A stretch of 64,000 bases of DNA, taken from NCBI GenBank assembly GCA_038025085.1, contig CM076140.1:15396001-15460000 (forward strand), in the 5' to 3' direction. Under the pieces are notes generated by a model. It did not search any database, had not been told where the DNA came from, and saw nothing but the letters and a program-made list of their open reading frames with translations. Origin of the DNA: Tetragonia tetragonoides (taxonomy: Eukaryota; Streptophyta; Magnoliopsida; Caryophyllales; Aizoaceae). The position numbers and the translations under genes are program-made. Positions 11,637-22,550 of the stretch are shown piece after piece; the first letter of the stretch is position 1; each line of letters opens with the position of its first letter.

Positions 11637-11679
11637 TTCTATACTAGGATCTCACAGTGAAACAAGGTCACTTTCCCTA

Positions 11680-11743
11680 GAAACAAGGGTCCTTGACACG
11701 ATGTGCTAGCAGAAACAGGGGTCCTTGACACGATGTGCTAACA
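11680..11743. repeat. 32-bp tandem duplication
   Basis: Two adjacent units beginning AAACAAGGGTCCTTGACACG and AAACAGGGGTCCTTGACACG, each ending GATGTGCTARCAG. Only two differences, so a young duplication. It is followed by a CAG/CAA-rich, non-coding-looking tract to about 12010. Confidence 0.75.
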
Positions 11744-12299
11744 GCACCTTGAAAACAGAACAAACAATACAAAACAACAGGCCTCTTAAGGAAACAAAGC
11801 TACAGCAGCAGCAACCAGAAGCCCTTCACCAGCAGCCAGAAGCAAACAGCACCAGCACCCAGAAAGAGCAGCACAAAGCAATCATCAGCAGCATACACGA
11901 ACAGCAACATCCAGCCCAACGACAAACCAGCATGGCAGCAACACAGTGTGCATATAGCCTGCGACATTGACTCAGAGACACAGTAAAGCAACAACAAAGC
12001 AGCAACATGACACACCAACTCCATCCAGCAGCCAAAACAGACTTAGGTAACAGTTCATCCTACAGGCAAAGATGCAGTACTTTTTTTAAATGGTTCAAAC
12101 CTGTATGCAGCAACAAGATGAAACCAATTTCAAAACTACCTGAGTCAAGGCACCTTTTAAGAAAAAACCCCCCAACTGTGGACCACAATGAGCATACACA
12201 TACACAAAGTAAGCAATGTCCTTTAAACACTGCTGTGCACTCTGAGTTTCATGTTGGAATACTCTCAAATTCCTGTCAAGCTAAAGTGCATGCATAGAC

Positions 12300-12535
12300 T
12301 TTATTGCCACCATCTTCAGAGCTCTAGAGTCTAGACTGGGGGGTTCTCCCTTTAGCCTTCTTGCAAATCCAAGAAACCTCATCATCCCAATTCCATCCCA
12401 TGGATCGCCAGGAAACTTTAAGCCATTTCGAGAGAGATTCAAACTTGCCAAGAGAACCTGCTTGAGAGAAACAAGTGCAAAGTAGTTTCATTTCGTTGGC
12501 TACACAAATAACAACCAAGCTTCGCAGCAAGACCC
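12300..12535 (-). pseudogene. LINE-type reverse transcriptase C-terminal fragment
   Basis: The minus-strand frame contains SLSKWLKVSWRSMGWNWDDE, then VSWICKKAKGRTP. This resembles the segment after the zf-RVT zinc-binding motif in plant non-LTR elements (W...W...KGKS). Upstream on the same strand the frame is broken, and downstream a stop follows SRL. Family assignment is by resemblance only. Confidence 0.35.
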
Positions 12536-13032
12536 CAGTTAATCACCCTTATCATTGTTGAGAGACGAATTCATTAGTTTGTAATCACCCTATGATGCAG
12601 TGTCTTTTCCGAATTTGCATGTACCACATCATCTGGACAATGGCTTAAGTCCCGGAAGACATTGAATCAGAGAGGAAAAAGAGAAATCCATAATTTGAGA
12701 AACAATGTCAATGGGTCAAAAGCCAGAAAGTAAACGAAATAGAAGCACTTTAATGGTTACTAAAATTAATCCGAAAAATCATAATAAACATATTTAATAT
12801 ATACTCACAGGTAGCCTGTACTAAGTCAAACTTCATTAATCATTCATCTAAAAGACCACTATTCGATCAAAATCATTACAAAGGTTCTCCTTGACCATGG
12901 GAGATCAACTTAATACTCAGCGAAAAACATAACCATAAACCATCTCTGTCAGTAGAATCAATGGCTACTAACACATTGACAGAACTTTGAGGTCTTTCAT
13001 GCAATTATGACTTTATGAGCATTTAGCTTATA

Positions 13033-13303
13033 TGCACATGTGAAATAAAGCTGAATACACCACCATCATTTTCTCATGCTCATATGTATTTGAGTTTATG
13101 CTGGTTGGCATCATAAGGCCTTAAATCCGGATGCATTTTTTCCGCTGTTTGACTGTAGGGACTTAGTGATCTTTTAGTGTCCTGCGAGCCATTTTCCAAC
13201 TTTTTTTGATGGTATTCACAATATTTTGATGGTATAAGCTCACCAGGCTGCTGGGAGCATGAGAAAATGATGGTGGTGTATTCAGCTTTATCTCACATGT
13301 GCA
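13033..13303. repeat. Inverted repeat with 49-bp arms
   Basis: The arm at 13033-13081 starts TGCACATGTGAAATAAAG. The arm at 13255-13303 ends CTTTATCTCACATGTGCA. They are reverse complements over 49 bp with a single mismatch and enclose a 173-bp spacer. No open frame spans it. Transcription through the region would give a long, nearly perfect hairpin. Confidence 0.8.
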
Positions 13304-13959
13304 TACCTGCAGGCTGCAACCAAAACCACAGATCATGTGCTTTTTGCTTTTCACACCTGCAACCAAGACCATAGTTCCCAAGCATGGGAAGAACTATTGG
13401 TGTAAGAGCCTTTGATTTAGTGTAAATTCAGTCAAAAAATAACTATTAAAATCATAAGATGTGTATAATTTCATCGCAAACACCAACTGAGACAAACTAG
13501 CATTCTGTTGCGCTGATGAGTGACTAAGGTTCAGCAAGGTTATTCCTTTTAAAGTTGTGTATACGTGTACTCATTGATCGAGAAGTTCTCTCCAGCAAGC
13601 TTAGAGAATGTAGAGATAGAATTGCTCAAACTTAATGAGCCTTCATCGATTTTATAAAGATAATGGAAGCAAAGATTCTATTACTAAAACAGCTAACCTA
13701 TAGTGCACCATAGTGTAAGTTTCCTCCCACTTCAATCATTTGCACATAGGTCTAAACACCAACCAAAATAAGTCTCACCTCTATAATCCATTCCTACTCA
13801 ACTAACAATTTACTAGTCAAGAGCTTCAAGCTCTATATACACAGATACACCAACTCCCATTTTATATGCGAAATGGCACCTAACTTAACAAAGGTACCCA
13901 TCGTTTAATAGATCACCAAAAGTTGACAAAGCCCCCTAGCATGAGCTTTAAGACTCCAG

Positions 13960-14144
13960 CTATGTTAATATGGACTTGGCTGTAGGTGTCCAATGTGGAT
14001 ACGTGTCCAAGTGTAAGACTCGCAATATTTTTAAAATTTAGCATGTTTTTGGCGGAAAATGAAGTGTTGAGTGTCCATACCCTTATTTGAGTGTCGAGTG
14101 TCCGACGGGTACTCGAGGTGAAATGAAGAGTCCATCTAACATAG
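13960..14144. mobile_element. hAT-like non-autonomous element, 185 bp
   Basis: The left end is CTATGTTAATATGGACT. The complement of the right end is CTATGTTAGATGGACTC. The flanks are GACTCCAG (13952-13959) and GACTCCGG (14145-14152), an 8-bp target duplication with one change. An 8-bp duplication is typical of hAT transposases. The interior contains repeated GTGTCC words shared with a related copy ending at 47890 and with the ends of 56642-57128. Confidence 0.65.
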
Positions 14145-14368
14145 GACTCCGGCTTCCAATGCTCCAAGCACACAAGGACACCCCTCAATAATTGTGAGGC
14201 CTAGATCTATTTATTGTCCTAGTTACTTTGCTCATCCTGGAAACTTCAAGAACCACATGACAACAATTATCCCAGGTATCTCAAGTTCTCAACACCTAAT
14301 TGCCTCCTCCACTGTACTATATACCACCTATTTGATGAAATGTAGAAAAGATGAAAATGACAAGTAGC

Positions 14369-14676
14369 TTTGGCCTACCAACAAGGGTGGTGGTCTAGTG
14401 GTTCCAAGCTTACTCCCAAGTGGTTTGGTAAGGCAAGGTCATGGGTTCGAATCCCCATTCCCCCCATGCCTTGTGTCTGCTGGCTTCTAGGAACTATACT
14501 AGCCTCTTGTTGGTGCTACGTTGACGGGGCCAGTGCTTGCGCTGGTTGTTCAGCTAGTCTGATATGTTCGCTATTGAACACGAGAGTCCGAACATGATGT
14601 AGCAGGAGGTGCCTTAGTCATCATTCACTTGCACCCTCTTTTTAACAAGCAAAAAAAAAAAAAAAAAAAAAAAAAA
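14369..14676 (+). mobile_element. Complete tRNA-derived SINE with poly(A) tail
   Basis: Near the 5' end lie an A box (TGGTCTAGTGG) and, about 50 bp on, a B box (GGGTTCGAATCCCC), the internal RNA polymerase III promoter of tRNA-derived SINEs. A unique body ends in about 26 A residues. The flanks GACAAGTAGC (14359-14368) and GACAAGCAGC (14677-14686) form a target-site duplication with one change. The open frame across it is a by-product of the sequence. Confidence 0.75.
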
Positions 14677-15598
14677 GACAAGCAGCAACAGCCTACAAGC
14701 CTACAACTATCTGATGAAAGCCTCGCTCCATCAAGCATAAGGTCAGAGAAAAAGAAGACCATATCCAGAAACTTCTCAAAATTCTCATCCGCGGGAAATT
14801 TCAGTTACTTGGCTAATACAATAATATCCACTGAATTCCAGTGTTACCCCAAAAAGAAAAATTCGATCAACAATGAAAAGGAGCATAGGGATGAACAAAC
14901 TCTTGGACTCCAAATTTGAGGGGTGAAACAAAATTCATAGATCATTGTTCTAAATAATTAAAAAGTTAAGTGCAGATAGCATACTTGAATGTTTGCTCAG
15001 CCAAATTTGTATACTTCAGATGCAAATTTCATACTGAAAATAGGTTTCAATTCTCCCATGCCTGTCATGGTACCAAACTCTATTCATCTAGACTACTCGC
15101 GTGAAGTTTACAGATTACAGTCAATGAGATATATTTTTAAAAGGAAAACCAGCATATAATAACCTCATAGTTTTTCCCCTATATTACTTCAAAGTTACCA
15201 AAAGAATCAGTTTTTGTTTATACAACACATCAAAGTCACCCAAATTCCACTATTCCAACAAAACAAAAACCAAGCCATTAGACACAGTACCCTGCATGGA
15301 TAATATTTAAAGGTAATTTCAAGAATTCATGCAAGAGAGTGTCATTCAATTGCAATGCTAGATTTTGATTGCTCGATACCTAAACAAACCTCCCTAAGAA
15401 ACCCACTCTTAAACAGGGAAACAGTACCCAAACTCAACTACTCTCAATTCATAATTAGCTTGTCAAGTTTTGACCATTATCCAGTAATTTTAGCCATATA
15501 GGTCCCTGATCAGATGCTCTACAATGCAATCTTTTGATGCCATGAAGCCCATTTTCCAAACAGCTGCTTCACCAAAGTCCAAAACCAACTAGCCCATA

Positions 15599-15651
15599 CA
15601 CACACTACACAAATGCAATCAAATTAATAGGATGAATTGCTCAAAATCTAC
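15599..15651. repeat. 53-bp direct repeat, left copy
   Basis: Identical to 18693-18745 except for one C/T difference. It begins CACACACTACACAAATGC and ends GCTCAAAATCTAC. The pair brackets the truncated LTR fragment and is far longer than the 5-bp duplication that LTR integration makes. Confidence 0.85.
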
Positions 15652-18600
15652 AAAAAAAATAAAATAAAATAAAATAAAAATAATAAATAATAAATAAAAA
15701 AATAATAATAAATGAAAACCTCTCGAATGAAATTTTGGTTCTTGTACTCTTGATACTGGTTGATAATTTTTGTTCATCAAGTCATGTTACATCTACTTAC
15801 TATAGGTAGAAAGCACTTTTCATATGTGTTCAATGTTAATTTTGGCATCAAGTTCGTGAACTACAAAAAGGAGGTAATCTCAAATACCTTTGAAGAATGG
15901 TGCATATTTTGAGTCACTTTATGAGGATGAGGCTGGAGACGTTACCTTCACTTGGTAATAATATGGTATGGAAAGAAGAAGGGAATGTATGTTATGGAGG
16001 TTTGAGTTTGAGGGGGAACAATGACATGAACCTTGTTCTCACAGAATGGTTCAAATGGCAGCAACAAAGGTGTATTTTGATTGAGTGGTTAAAGTATGAG
16101 TGGCAGAAGTTTGATGAGTTTAATGTGCGACTTGGATACCGAATCTTCCAGACTTACACAAGATGTGAAGGAAGAGAGAGAAAATCCAAGCTATACGACA
16201 TCAAAAGCTTCTTCATATGACCAATAACCAAGCCTTTAGCATATTCATTCATGGCCTGAACCCTGTTTCTAAACCTTGTTTCCTTCATAGACCTTTGTTT
16301 ATTGGCTATCTATCTTTCGATTGATATTTGGTCTATAATCCATTGCTACTGTTTCTGATTTTCTTGTCTAACCCTTTGATAATGGAATGTTTCTTGTGGA
16401 CTAGGCGTTGAGGATGACCCATATCAGTAGATTGTTAGGCTTGAGCTACTATACGTCTTTGAATCTTCAAGTACTTAAACCATGGTGGTGATGGGTGTGA
16501 CATATTGATTTGTGACTCTATCTTTGAGTCGTATATACAACTTTACATGCGTGGACTTTTTGATTGATGCCAAAAGGGGGAAGTGATGTGTGCTTGCATT
16601 TAGGTTTGGTATGATCATGAATAGTTTCTTTCTTATCTTTCACTTATGAACCTATTCACTATGGATAGGTAGCATCTTGATAACTCAACTCGTATATGGT
16701 TGTTGTTCTGAAATGGTTGATATTCTAGATTGATTCTCTACTGGTCTAGTGAATAAAATATTTTGCAAAAGATGTTTTATTCTGTCTCTCATTAATGGTC
16801 GTTGAGTGTTGATATACTTGAGCATTCTTGAAGAACTAGTGAACCTTGTTTCTACTGGTTGGTTCACAGTTTGGTAAGTGCATGAGTTAGCTTGTATTTC
16901 ATTGTTATATTTTTGAGATAAGCACAATAGTTTATCATCATCAAAAATGGGAAAATTGTTGAGTTTCGGTTTTAATGGATTGACAAACTATTGGACTTAT
17001 CACATGTAAGCTAACAAAAGTGCAGGTTTGGTTTTGAATGAAGTTGTGAACCCTGTTCCTACTTACCTGGTTCTACTAGTAGGTTCACAGCAATGGTAAG
17101 TCAAGGTAAGCGTTTGAGTTAGTTTTATACTCAATTTAATTGGTATCTGGTTCAGATAAGCACACTAGTTTGTCATCATAAAAAAGGGGGAATTTGTTGG
17201 GTTCCTGATTTTGATGATAACAAACATAGTGTCCTTATCTATGTGTGGACTAACTATGATGGCAGGTTTACTTAAGGATTCAAGAAGTTGAAGCGTTTGA
17301 TGCATGATTGCTCATGAAGATGCTTGGATCCTTACAAGACATGAAGACTATGTATTTAGTTGGTATTTCTATTATTAGTCTTCATGTACTATGCATTGAG
17401 TGTGTTATAGGTTGGATTCAAAGTGGTCTTGACAAGGGACGAACACACACAAAGGTTGAAGTGCATAAGGTTCAAAGAGTACAGGGGAACAGTCTTGCGA
17501 ACCCTGTTCTCTATGACCAGTACTAGAGCTTGAAGGAACCAAAGGGGAACAAACACTTTGGACCCTTTTCCTTCTAGCTGTGTATCTGGACGAGTTTTGC
17601 ATAATATCGTATTTATTATTTTCGTGAATATTTGTGTATTATCTTTCTAGATCTTCACACAAATATTCTTCTGGTAAAATATAAATTGTTTTGAAAATTT
17701 AGATATTGCAAAATCGATTTTACAGATTGGAAAAAGATTTTATTTTGGAAAAGATATTATCTTTTACTTTATGGCCAAGGTTTATGTACTATGAAAAGTA
17801 TTATCTTATGGAATATCTCTATTATCTTTTAGAGTTTATATTCTGATAATATACCTATATTAGTTGGCCTAAATCTTCTGTAAAATATGTTGGACGAATT
17901 TCCATCTATATTCATTAGGGTTTTATAAAGTAAAAGTGTTTTGCTTTATCTCAAACTCTACAATATCTTTTTGGAGATATTATCTTTTGGAAAACGATTT
18001 TAACCTAGAAGGAAACTGAGCCTTCACCTCCCCTGTATAAGGTAGAGAATAGCTTCAGTTTACTTCATGCTTTGAGAGAGTTTTGACGTGCAAAAGAGTT
18101 TTCAAATCATATTCAAAACATCCAAGTCGTCCATACAAATACAGTCCAACATTACACTGAGAACAACCTTTGGACCCTGTTCCCTGTCAGATCTATTTGA
18201 GTCTTTCCTTTGCGTACTCATTGCATAATAGGTTTTCATTGTAGTCTTATTTGCTTATTAAAGAAGCGAGTTGTAAGGCAGTCATTATACTCAAAGAGAT
18301 CTGTAATTACTCTAGCTTAGTAACAAGCGTAGAGTTTTCCTTCAGGTCAGTGTGTGACTTGGAAGGATTGGCAACACATTAGTAACGGTGTGTGGTGTGT
18401 TAGGGTACTGTGCTGTATCCTGTTGTGGCTCTAGTAATAAGAGAAGTAGTGCGGCAAAATCCCAAGTAACTGGGTCGTAGTTTTTACTCCTATTGAGCCT
18501 AGGAGGTTTTCCACGTGAAAAAAGCCTTGTGTTATTTACTTTCAGTACTTTGCTTTGTGTTTTGTTTACTGCATAGGAACAACGTCCACAACGTTGTTCT

Positions 18601-18694
18601 CGGCATTGTTCTTAAGTCTCAAAAGTCTGTGTAATCGCGAAAAATTGGAGTTACTCTATTCACCTCCCTCTAGAGTTCCTTAGTGCACCCTTCA
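15652..18694 (+). mobile_element. 5'-truncated SIRE/Maximus-like copia fragment with 3' LTR
   Basis: A polypurine tract (AAAAAAGGGGGAATT, ending 17194) is followed by an LTR-like stretch of about 1.5 kb. That stretch begins TGTTGGGTTCCTGATTTTGATG and ends CACCTCCCTCTAGAGTTCC...CA, the form seen in SIRE-lineage copia elements. Upstream is about 1.5 kb of non-coding 3' internal sequence with no gag-pol. The left end is an A/T-rich run (15652-15714). There is no 5' LTR. The whole piece lies between 53-bp direct repeats. The lineage call is from general resemblance. Confidence 0.5.
16841..17274 (+). repeat. Tandem duplication across the PPT/LTR junction
   Basis: Units 16841-17047 and 17048-17274 share, in order, GAACCYTGTT, GGTTCACAG, GAGTTAG, AGATAAGCACA, TAGTTTRTCATCAT, a purine tract, TTGTTG and TTGGACTTAT/GTCCTTATCTATGT, ending GGCAGG or TGCAGG. 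Both units therefore carry a polypurine tract and an LTR-start-like sequence. Only the second (GGGGGAATTTGTTGGG) is well preserved. Confidence 0.6.
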
Positions 18695-18745
18695 CACACT
18701 ATACAAATGCAATCAAATTAATAGGATGAATTGCTCAAAATCTAC
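18693..18745. repeat. 53-bp direct repeat, right copy
   Basis: Right partner of 15599-15651, directly after the LTR end. After it the sequence continues TTAAAATCCGG, whereas the left copy runs into the A/T-rich edge of the insert. Confidence 0.85.
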
Positions 18746-18968
18746 TTAAAATCCGGACATTCTGTAAATATCTGGCTGAGCTAGACATAATGAACACGCA
18801 GACTGAATCACTACATTCTCACAAGACATTATTACCAAGGTTACAGGAGTAAGTAAGCAAACCACATCACTGTTTGCAGTAAGATTGTGTCAAGTTCATA
18901 AAAGTTCTCCAGCCACAGCAAGGGATAACCCAATGCAGTTTTTTATGTAGAGTAACATAGTCATCATG

Positions 18969-19310
18969 AGCAAATTCCATTTGCATATAAATAGATAAAG
19001 TAAATAATGAATTTCATATCATGAGAATCCAATATGCAGAGCAAAATAGAATAGAAATAACATTTCACAACCAATTCCATCAAGACATTAGACATGAGCA
19101 TCCCTTTCTTTATACCAATATCAATGTCATGGGAATTGATCATTCAAGACATCATATTCAAAATGAGCAAATTCTATTGGCATAAAAATGAGACTAATTT
19201 CATCAAAGATCCATTTGCAGAGCAAATTAGAATAGAAAACAAGAACACTTTACGACCAATTGCATCAAGACATGGGCATCCCTTTCAATTATACAGATCA
19301 ATGTACATGG
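18969..19310. repeat. Diverged tandem duplication of ~160 bp
   Basis: The unit at about 18969-19132 and the unit at about 19163-19310 share GAGCAAATTC, TTTGCAGAGCAAAWTAGAAT, ACAACCAATTSCATCAAGAC and GCATCCCTTTC, then end in CAATGTMATGGGA. Indels separate them. No coding role seen. Confidence 0.6.
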
Positions 19311-19782
19311 GATTGAATTACACGGCATACAGATGAGTATTTGTTAATATTTCTTTCACACTTACTAAATAATTTGTGTGGGTGGGGTTCATTGACATAA
19401 TTATCTATACCTGTGTACCAGTTGCAACTAGCATGGTTATGAAACATAGAAAACAATTATATAACAATTGTTAGAAGAAATTAAGAGACAAGCATTGACA
19501 AGTCATATAAAACTATTAAACATATACTGCAAATTGAGTACCAAATGTTGACAACAGAGTTTTAACAATAAATTCTCTACTTTTTAAGTCATAGTAAGAT
19601 GACATTAGTAAGACACCAACACTAAGACAATATTGATAATATTAGTAACCCATCATTTCTTCTCTTCTCTTCCTTACTCGGTGGCTTTATCATCATCCTC
19701 CATCTGTTAGAAAGGGGAAGCCAAATGATTAGGGCCAGAATTAAATTGAAATATCTACTTAATCAAAGTTTAATATACTTAC

Positions 19783-20028
19783 TTAATCCTCCTCCTCCTC
19801 CTCCTCCTGCGGATAATTTTTGGAATGCTCATGCACAAGGGCACTCTCACTAGTCAGAACCTCACTACAATAAACTACACCACACACGAAAGCCCCAACG
19901 GAATTGTGTACGCACTCAACGTGATTAATCAACCCTTCTCTCAACTCCTTCGAAGCAGTACAAAGATTACACAGAAATGGCCCGGCTTCTACTTTCTGTT
20001 TACAACGAGTCTTACTTTCTTTACCCAA
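19783..20028 (-). pseudogene. Small C2H2-like zinc-finger ORF, probably broken at its 5' end
   Basis: The frame encodes about 80 residues with two finger-like segments: CNLCTASKELREGLINHVECVH and CGVVYC...ALVHEH. These give paired Cys and His at plausible spacing, then a Glu/Asp run from a (CTC)n tract and a stop. There is no in-frame ATG. The frame opens at a TTG, and a TGA lies five codons upstream. An ATG at 20039-20037 follows a C/T-rich leader-like stretch but is one base out of frame. A GTAAGT right after the stop and a matching acceptor near 19705 suggest a former intron. I recognise no specific family. It may be a decayed gene. Confidence 0.4.
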
Positions 20029-20934
20029 TCCTTTACCATCTCAATATATCAGAAAATTATAGTGAAAGAGAAAGTGAGAGAGAAAGATATCAGAGAGACT
20101 GTGTAGGATGATAAGGATGATAATTGATAAGGATGATAAGGTGATCACAGAACATAGAGATATAGAGCGGCGAAAGGAAGTTGCAACAAATTTGCATGCC
20201 TTTTGAATGGGTTTGACCCTTAGCTTTGTACTAATTCTACTTAAACCGATCACATCTTTTCTGTTCTAGCATTTTCTTTTTATCTTTTTGGCTTCAATTT
20301 CTTGTTACATTAGTTTTGATCACTTTCTTTTTCTTTCTTTAGTTTCTTTTGACCCAAATCATTTTCATTCTTGTTCAAATGGTGTATATATGGTTAATAC
20401 AGTATATAATTGTTCATTTTTGGGAAATCTAAAGTATTTAATAAATTCTGATAAAAAATGTATTCAATATATTTCAATTCAATTCAGTAAAAAAAAAAGA
20501 AAGTTTTAATTCGGTTCAGTAAATGAAATACAATTTTACACTTTATTACTAGTTTTTACCCGTGTATACAAAATTAAACATATGGTAAAAGTGAATATCT
20601 ATGACTTTATTTTAAATTAGTCAATGTAGTTTTTACTTGAAACATATATATGCCATATGGTGATTTCCATCTAATCAAAAATAGCGATTCAAAAAGGTTA
20701 GATTAATTTCCATCTAAACTTAAGGAGAACTTGGTGATCTAACTTCAAAAATAATGATTCAAAAAGGTCAGATTAACTAAATTATCTCGATTACTTGGGA
20801 ATTACTACCCAATTAAATCCTCAATTTCTTTATTTCCTCAATCTAAACTTGTCAAGAAGTCAAATTTGCCGATACAAGTGACCTATAAGTGAATTAGGAG
20901 GGAAATAAATAGACCATTATAGGGTTGTAAAACG

Positions 20935-21440
20935 AGTCAAGTCCAGGTCTCCTCTATTCGACCTCATTCGCGAACTTGTCCGTCAAGATCACTCAATAAT
21001 ATTCTTTGGGCTTAAGTTCGGCTCATATAACTCGATTAGATAAACGAGTCGAACTCGGATTGCTAAATGGACCAAAATCAAGTTGAGTTTGTTGGCTTAA
21101 GTTCGGCTCATATAACTCGATTAGATAAACGAGTCAAACTCGGATTGCTAAATGGACCAAAATCAAGTTGAGTTTGTTCACGAACATATATATAAATGAT
21201 AAAATATAATTTAATAAATCTTATGAAAATATTGATTTTATGAATATATTAAATGGTTATGCAATATAATAAACTTAAAACAAACTATTCATTGACATAC
21301 ACGAGACAATAACTCTCCAGCTCAAGTTCAGCTTGTTTATTCAACAAGTTCAAAAATTATATTCGAGCTCGAGTCATATACTAATAAATGAGTTTTGGCC
21401 GAATATGTTCGCGAATAGTTTACGAGTGTATTGTTTCATT
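20935..21440. repeat. Repeat element with ACGAGTCGAACTCG words and an 85-bp tandem duplication
   Basis: The edges AGGGTTGTAAAACGA and CATTTACAACTCT are imperfect inverted repeats. The interior is rich in ACGAGTC and GAACTCG words. Units 21009-21093 and 21094-21178 form a direct tandem duplication with a single difference (GTCGAACTC/GTCAAACTC), so it arose recently. No clear target duplication is visible. Element class unassigned. Confidence 0.6.
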
Positions 21441-21552
21441 TACAACTCTAATTACACATCTTAATTTCTGAACTTTAACCCTAACAATAGTGTTAAAACA
21501 CATAAACTATCCCAAGGTAAAAATAAAAATAAAAAAGTTAGAAAAACAAAGA

Positions 21553-21553
21553 G

Positions 21554-21596
<43 letters not shown>

Positions 21597-21599
21597 AAA
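21553..21599. repeat. (GAAA)n microsatellite
   Basis: About 11 uninterrupted GAAA/AAAG units. It lies directly left of the hAT-like element at 21642. Confidence 0.9.
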
Positions 21600-21641
21600 G
21601 AGACTTAGATGTGAGAGAAAGGTTATTAGATGGCCCGAGAC

Positions 21642-21916
21642 TAGAGCTGGCAAAAACTGACTCGATCCGATGATCGACCCGAACTCGATCCGCCACAGAC
21701 CATACTGAAACCCGATAAGATTCCAACCCGAAATTACCCGACCCGTTTTGACCCGAGACCGAAATGACCCAACCCGAACCCGAATGTTGTGAGACAATAT
21801 TTGTCAAACCCGTTGTGTAACCCGAAACCGAACCCGTATTTAACCCGATGTATTCGACCCGTATTTGACCCAACCCGTATTTGACCGACCGAAACCCGAC
21901 CCGTTTGCCAGGTCTA
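21642..21916. mobile_element. hAT-like non-autonomous element, ACCCGA-rich
   Basis: Ends TAGAGCTGGCAAA and TTTGCCAGGTCTA are inverted repeats. The flanks are CCCGAGAC (21634-21641) and CCCAAGAC (21917-21924), an 8-bp target duplication with one change. The interior is a degenerate array of ACCCGA/ACCCGT words that opens long minus-strand frames with no protein character. Same family as 34655-35391 and the fragment ending at 3977. Confidence 0.7.
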
Positions 21917-21938
21917 CCCAAGACCAATATTCCCATCT

Positions 21939-22542
21939 AAGGATGTCAGTGGGGCGGGTACATGTGGGTATCGCCCCGCATCCGCCCCAATTGGGGCGGG
22001 GATGGGGGAGCGCTAGGTGGAGATGGAGCGGGGGTGGTTTTCGTAAAGCAAAACCGCCACAGGGATGAGGCGTAGGTGGTTTGCCTTCTTTCCCCGGTGG
22101 ATACCCGTCGGAGCCCCGCCCCACCTTATATTCGCTTACCCGCCCTGCTTCATTCCCATTTGTCCCGCTTCATACCCACATAAAAATAAAAAAAAGTCAA
22201 ATAAATATATAAAACCTTATTTTATCAAATATATAAAAATTGTCTACTGCTATTGCTTACCAAAAAGCTCAATTTTTTCCTTGCAAACTATCTTAGGGTG
22301 AATTTGAGGTAGATCGAGATGTGGGGGCTTCGTTTGTTTTTGGGCGGGTATAAAGCGAATATAGATACCCTCCCAATAAATAGAGCGGAGGTGGATATCC
22401 GCTGGGTAAGTGGGGCGGAGGTGGATTTGGGATCTCCGACCCGTGGCGGGGATAGGGCGGGTTGCGGAATTAAAATATCCAGGCGGGTATGAGGATGGTT
22501 CTAGCTATATTCGCCACCGCCCCGCCCCATTACCATACCTAC
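21939..22542. mobile_element. hAT-like non-autonomous element, GGGGCGGG-rich
   Basis: Near the left end is GTCAGTGGGGCGGGTA and near the right end CCCGCCCCATTACCATACC, a loose inverted repeat. The flanks TCCCATCT (21931-21938) and TCCTATCT (22543-22550) are an 8-bp direct repeat with one change. GC-rich motifs sit at both ends around an AT-rich centre. It begins only 15 bp after the end of the preceding element's target duplication. Confidence 0.6.
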
Positions 22543-22550
22543 TCCTATCT

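Larger units (their letters stand above)
6669..11656. mobile_element. Possible non-autonomous CACTA-like element with captured sequence
   Basis: The left edge reads CTACTAGTACAAAAACATCC. The complement of the right edge reads CCTAGTATAGAAAGTACC. These resemble each other and the CACTAGTAnAAAAA termini of plant CACTA elements, although the outer CACTA itself is degenerate at both ends. Just inside both edges are clusters of GTCGCAC / GTGCGACGG-type words (about 6690-6930 and 11372-11636), as in CACTA subterminal regions. No transposase is visible. The interior holds a minisatellite, a triplicated sequence and decayed peptidase exons. It could instead be two unrelated insertions. Confidence 0.35.

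Noticed and set aside
11725..12035. Gln-rich plus-strand and Cys/Leu-rich minus-strand frames
   Set aside because: Both come from a CAG/CAA-rich tract. Neither has splice or domain support.
21538..22124. Overlapping minus-strand frames (RVGFRSVKYGLGQIRVE-like)
   Set aside because: They are translations of the ACCCGA and GGGGCGGG words and the GAAA microsatellite in two hAT-like elements, not proteins.
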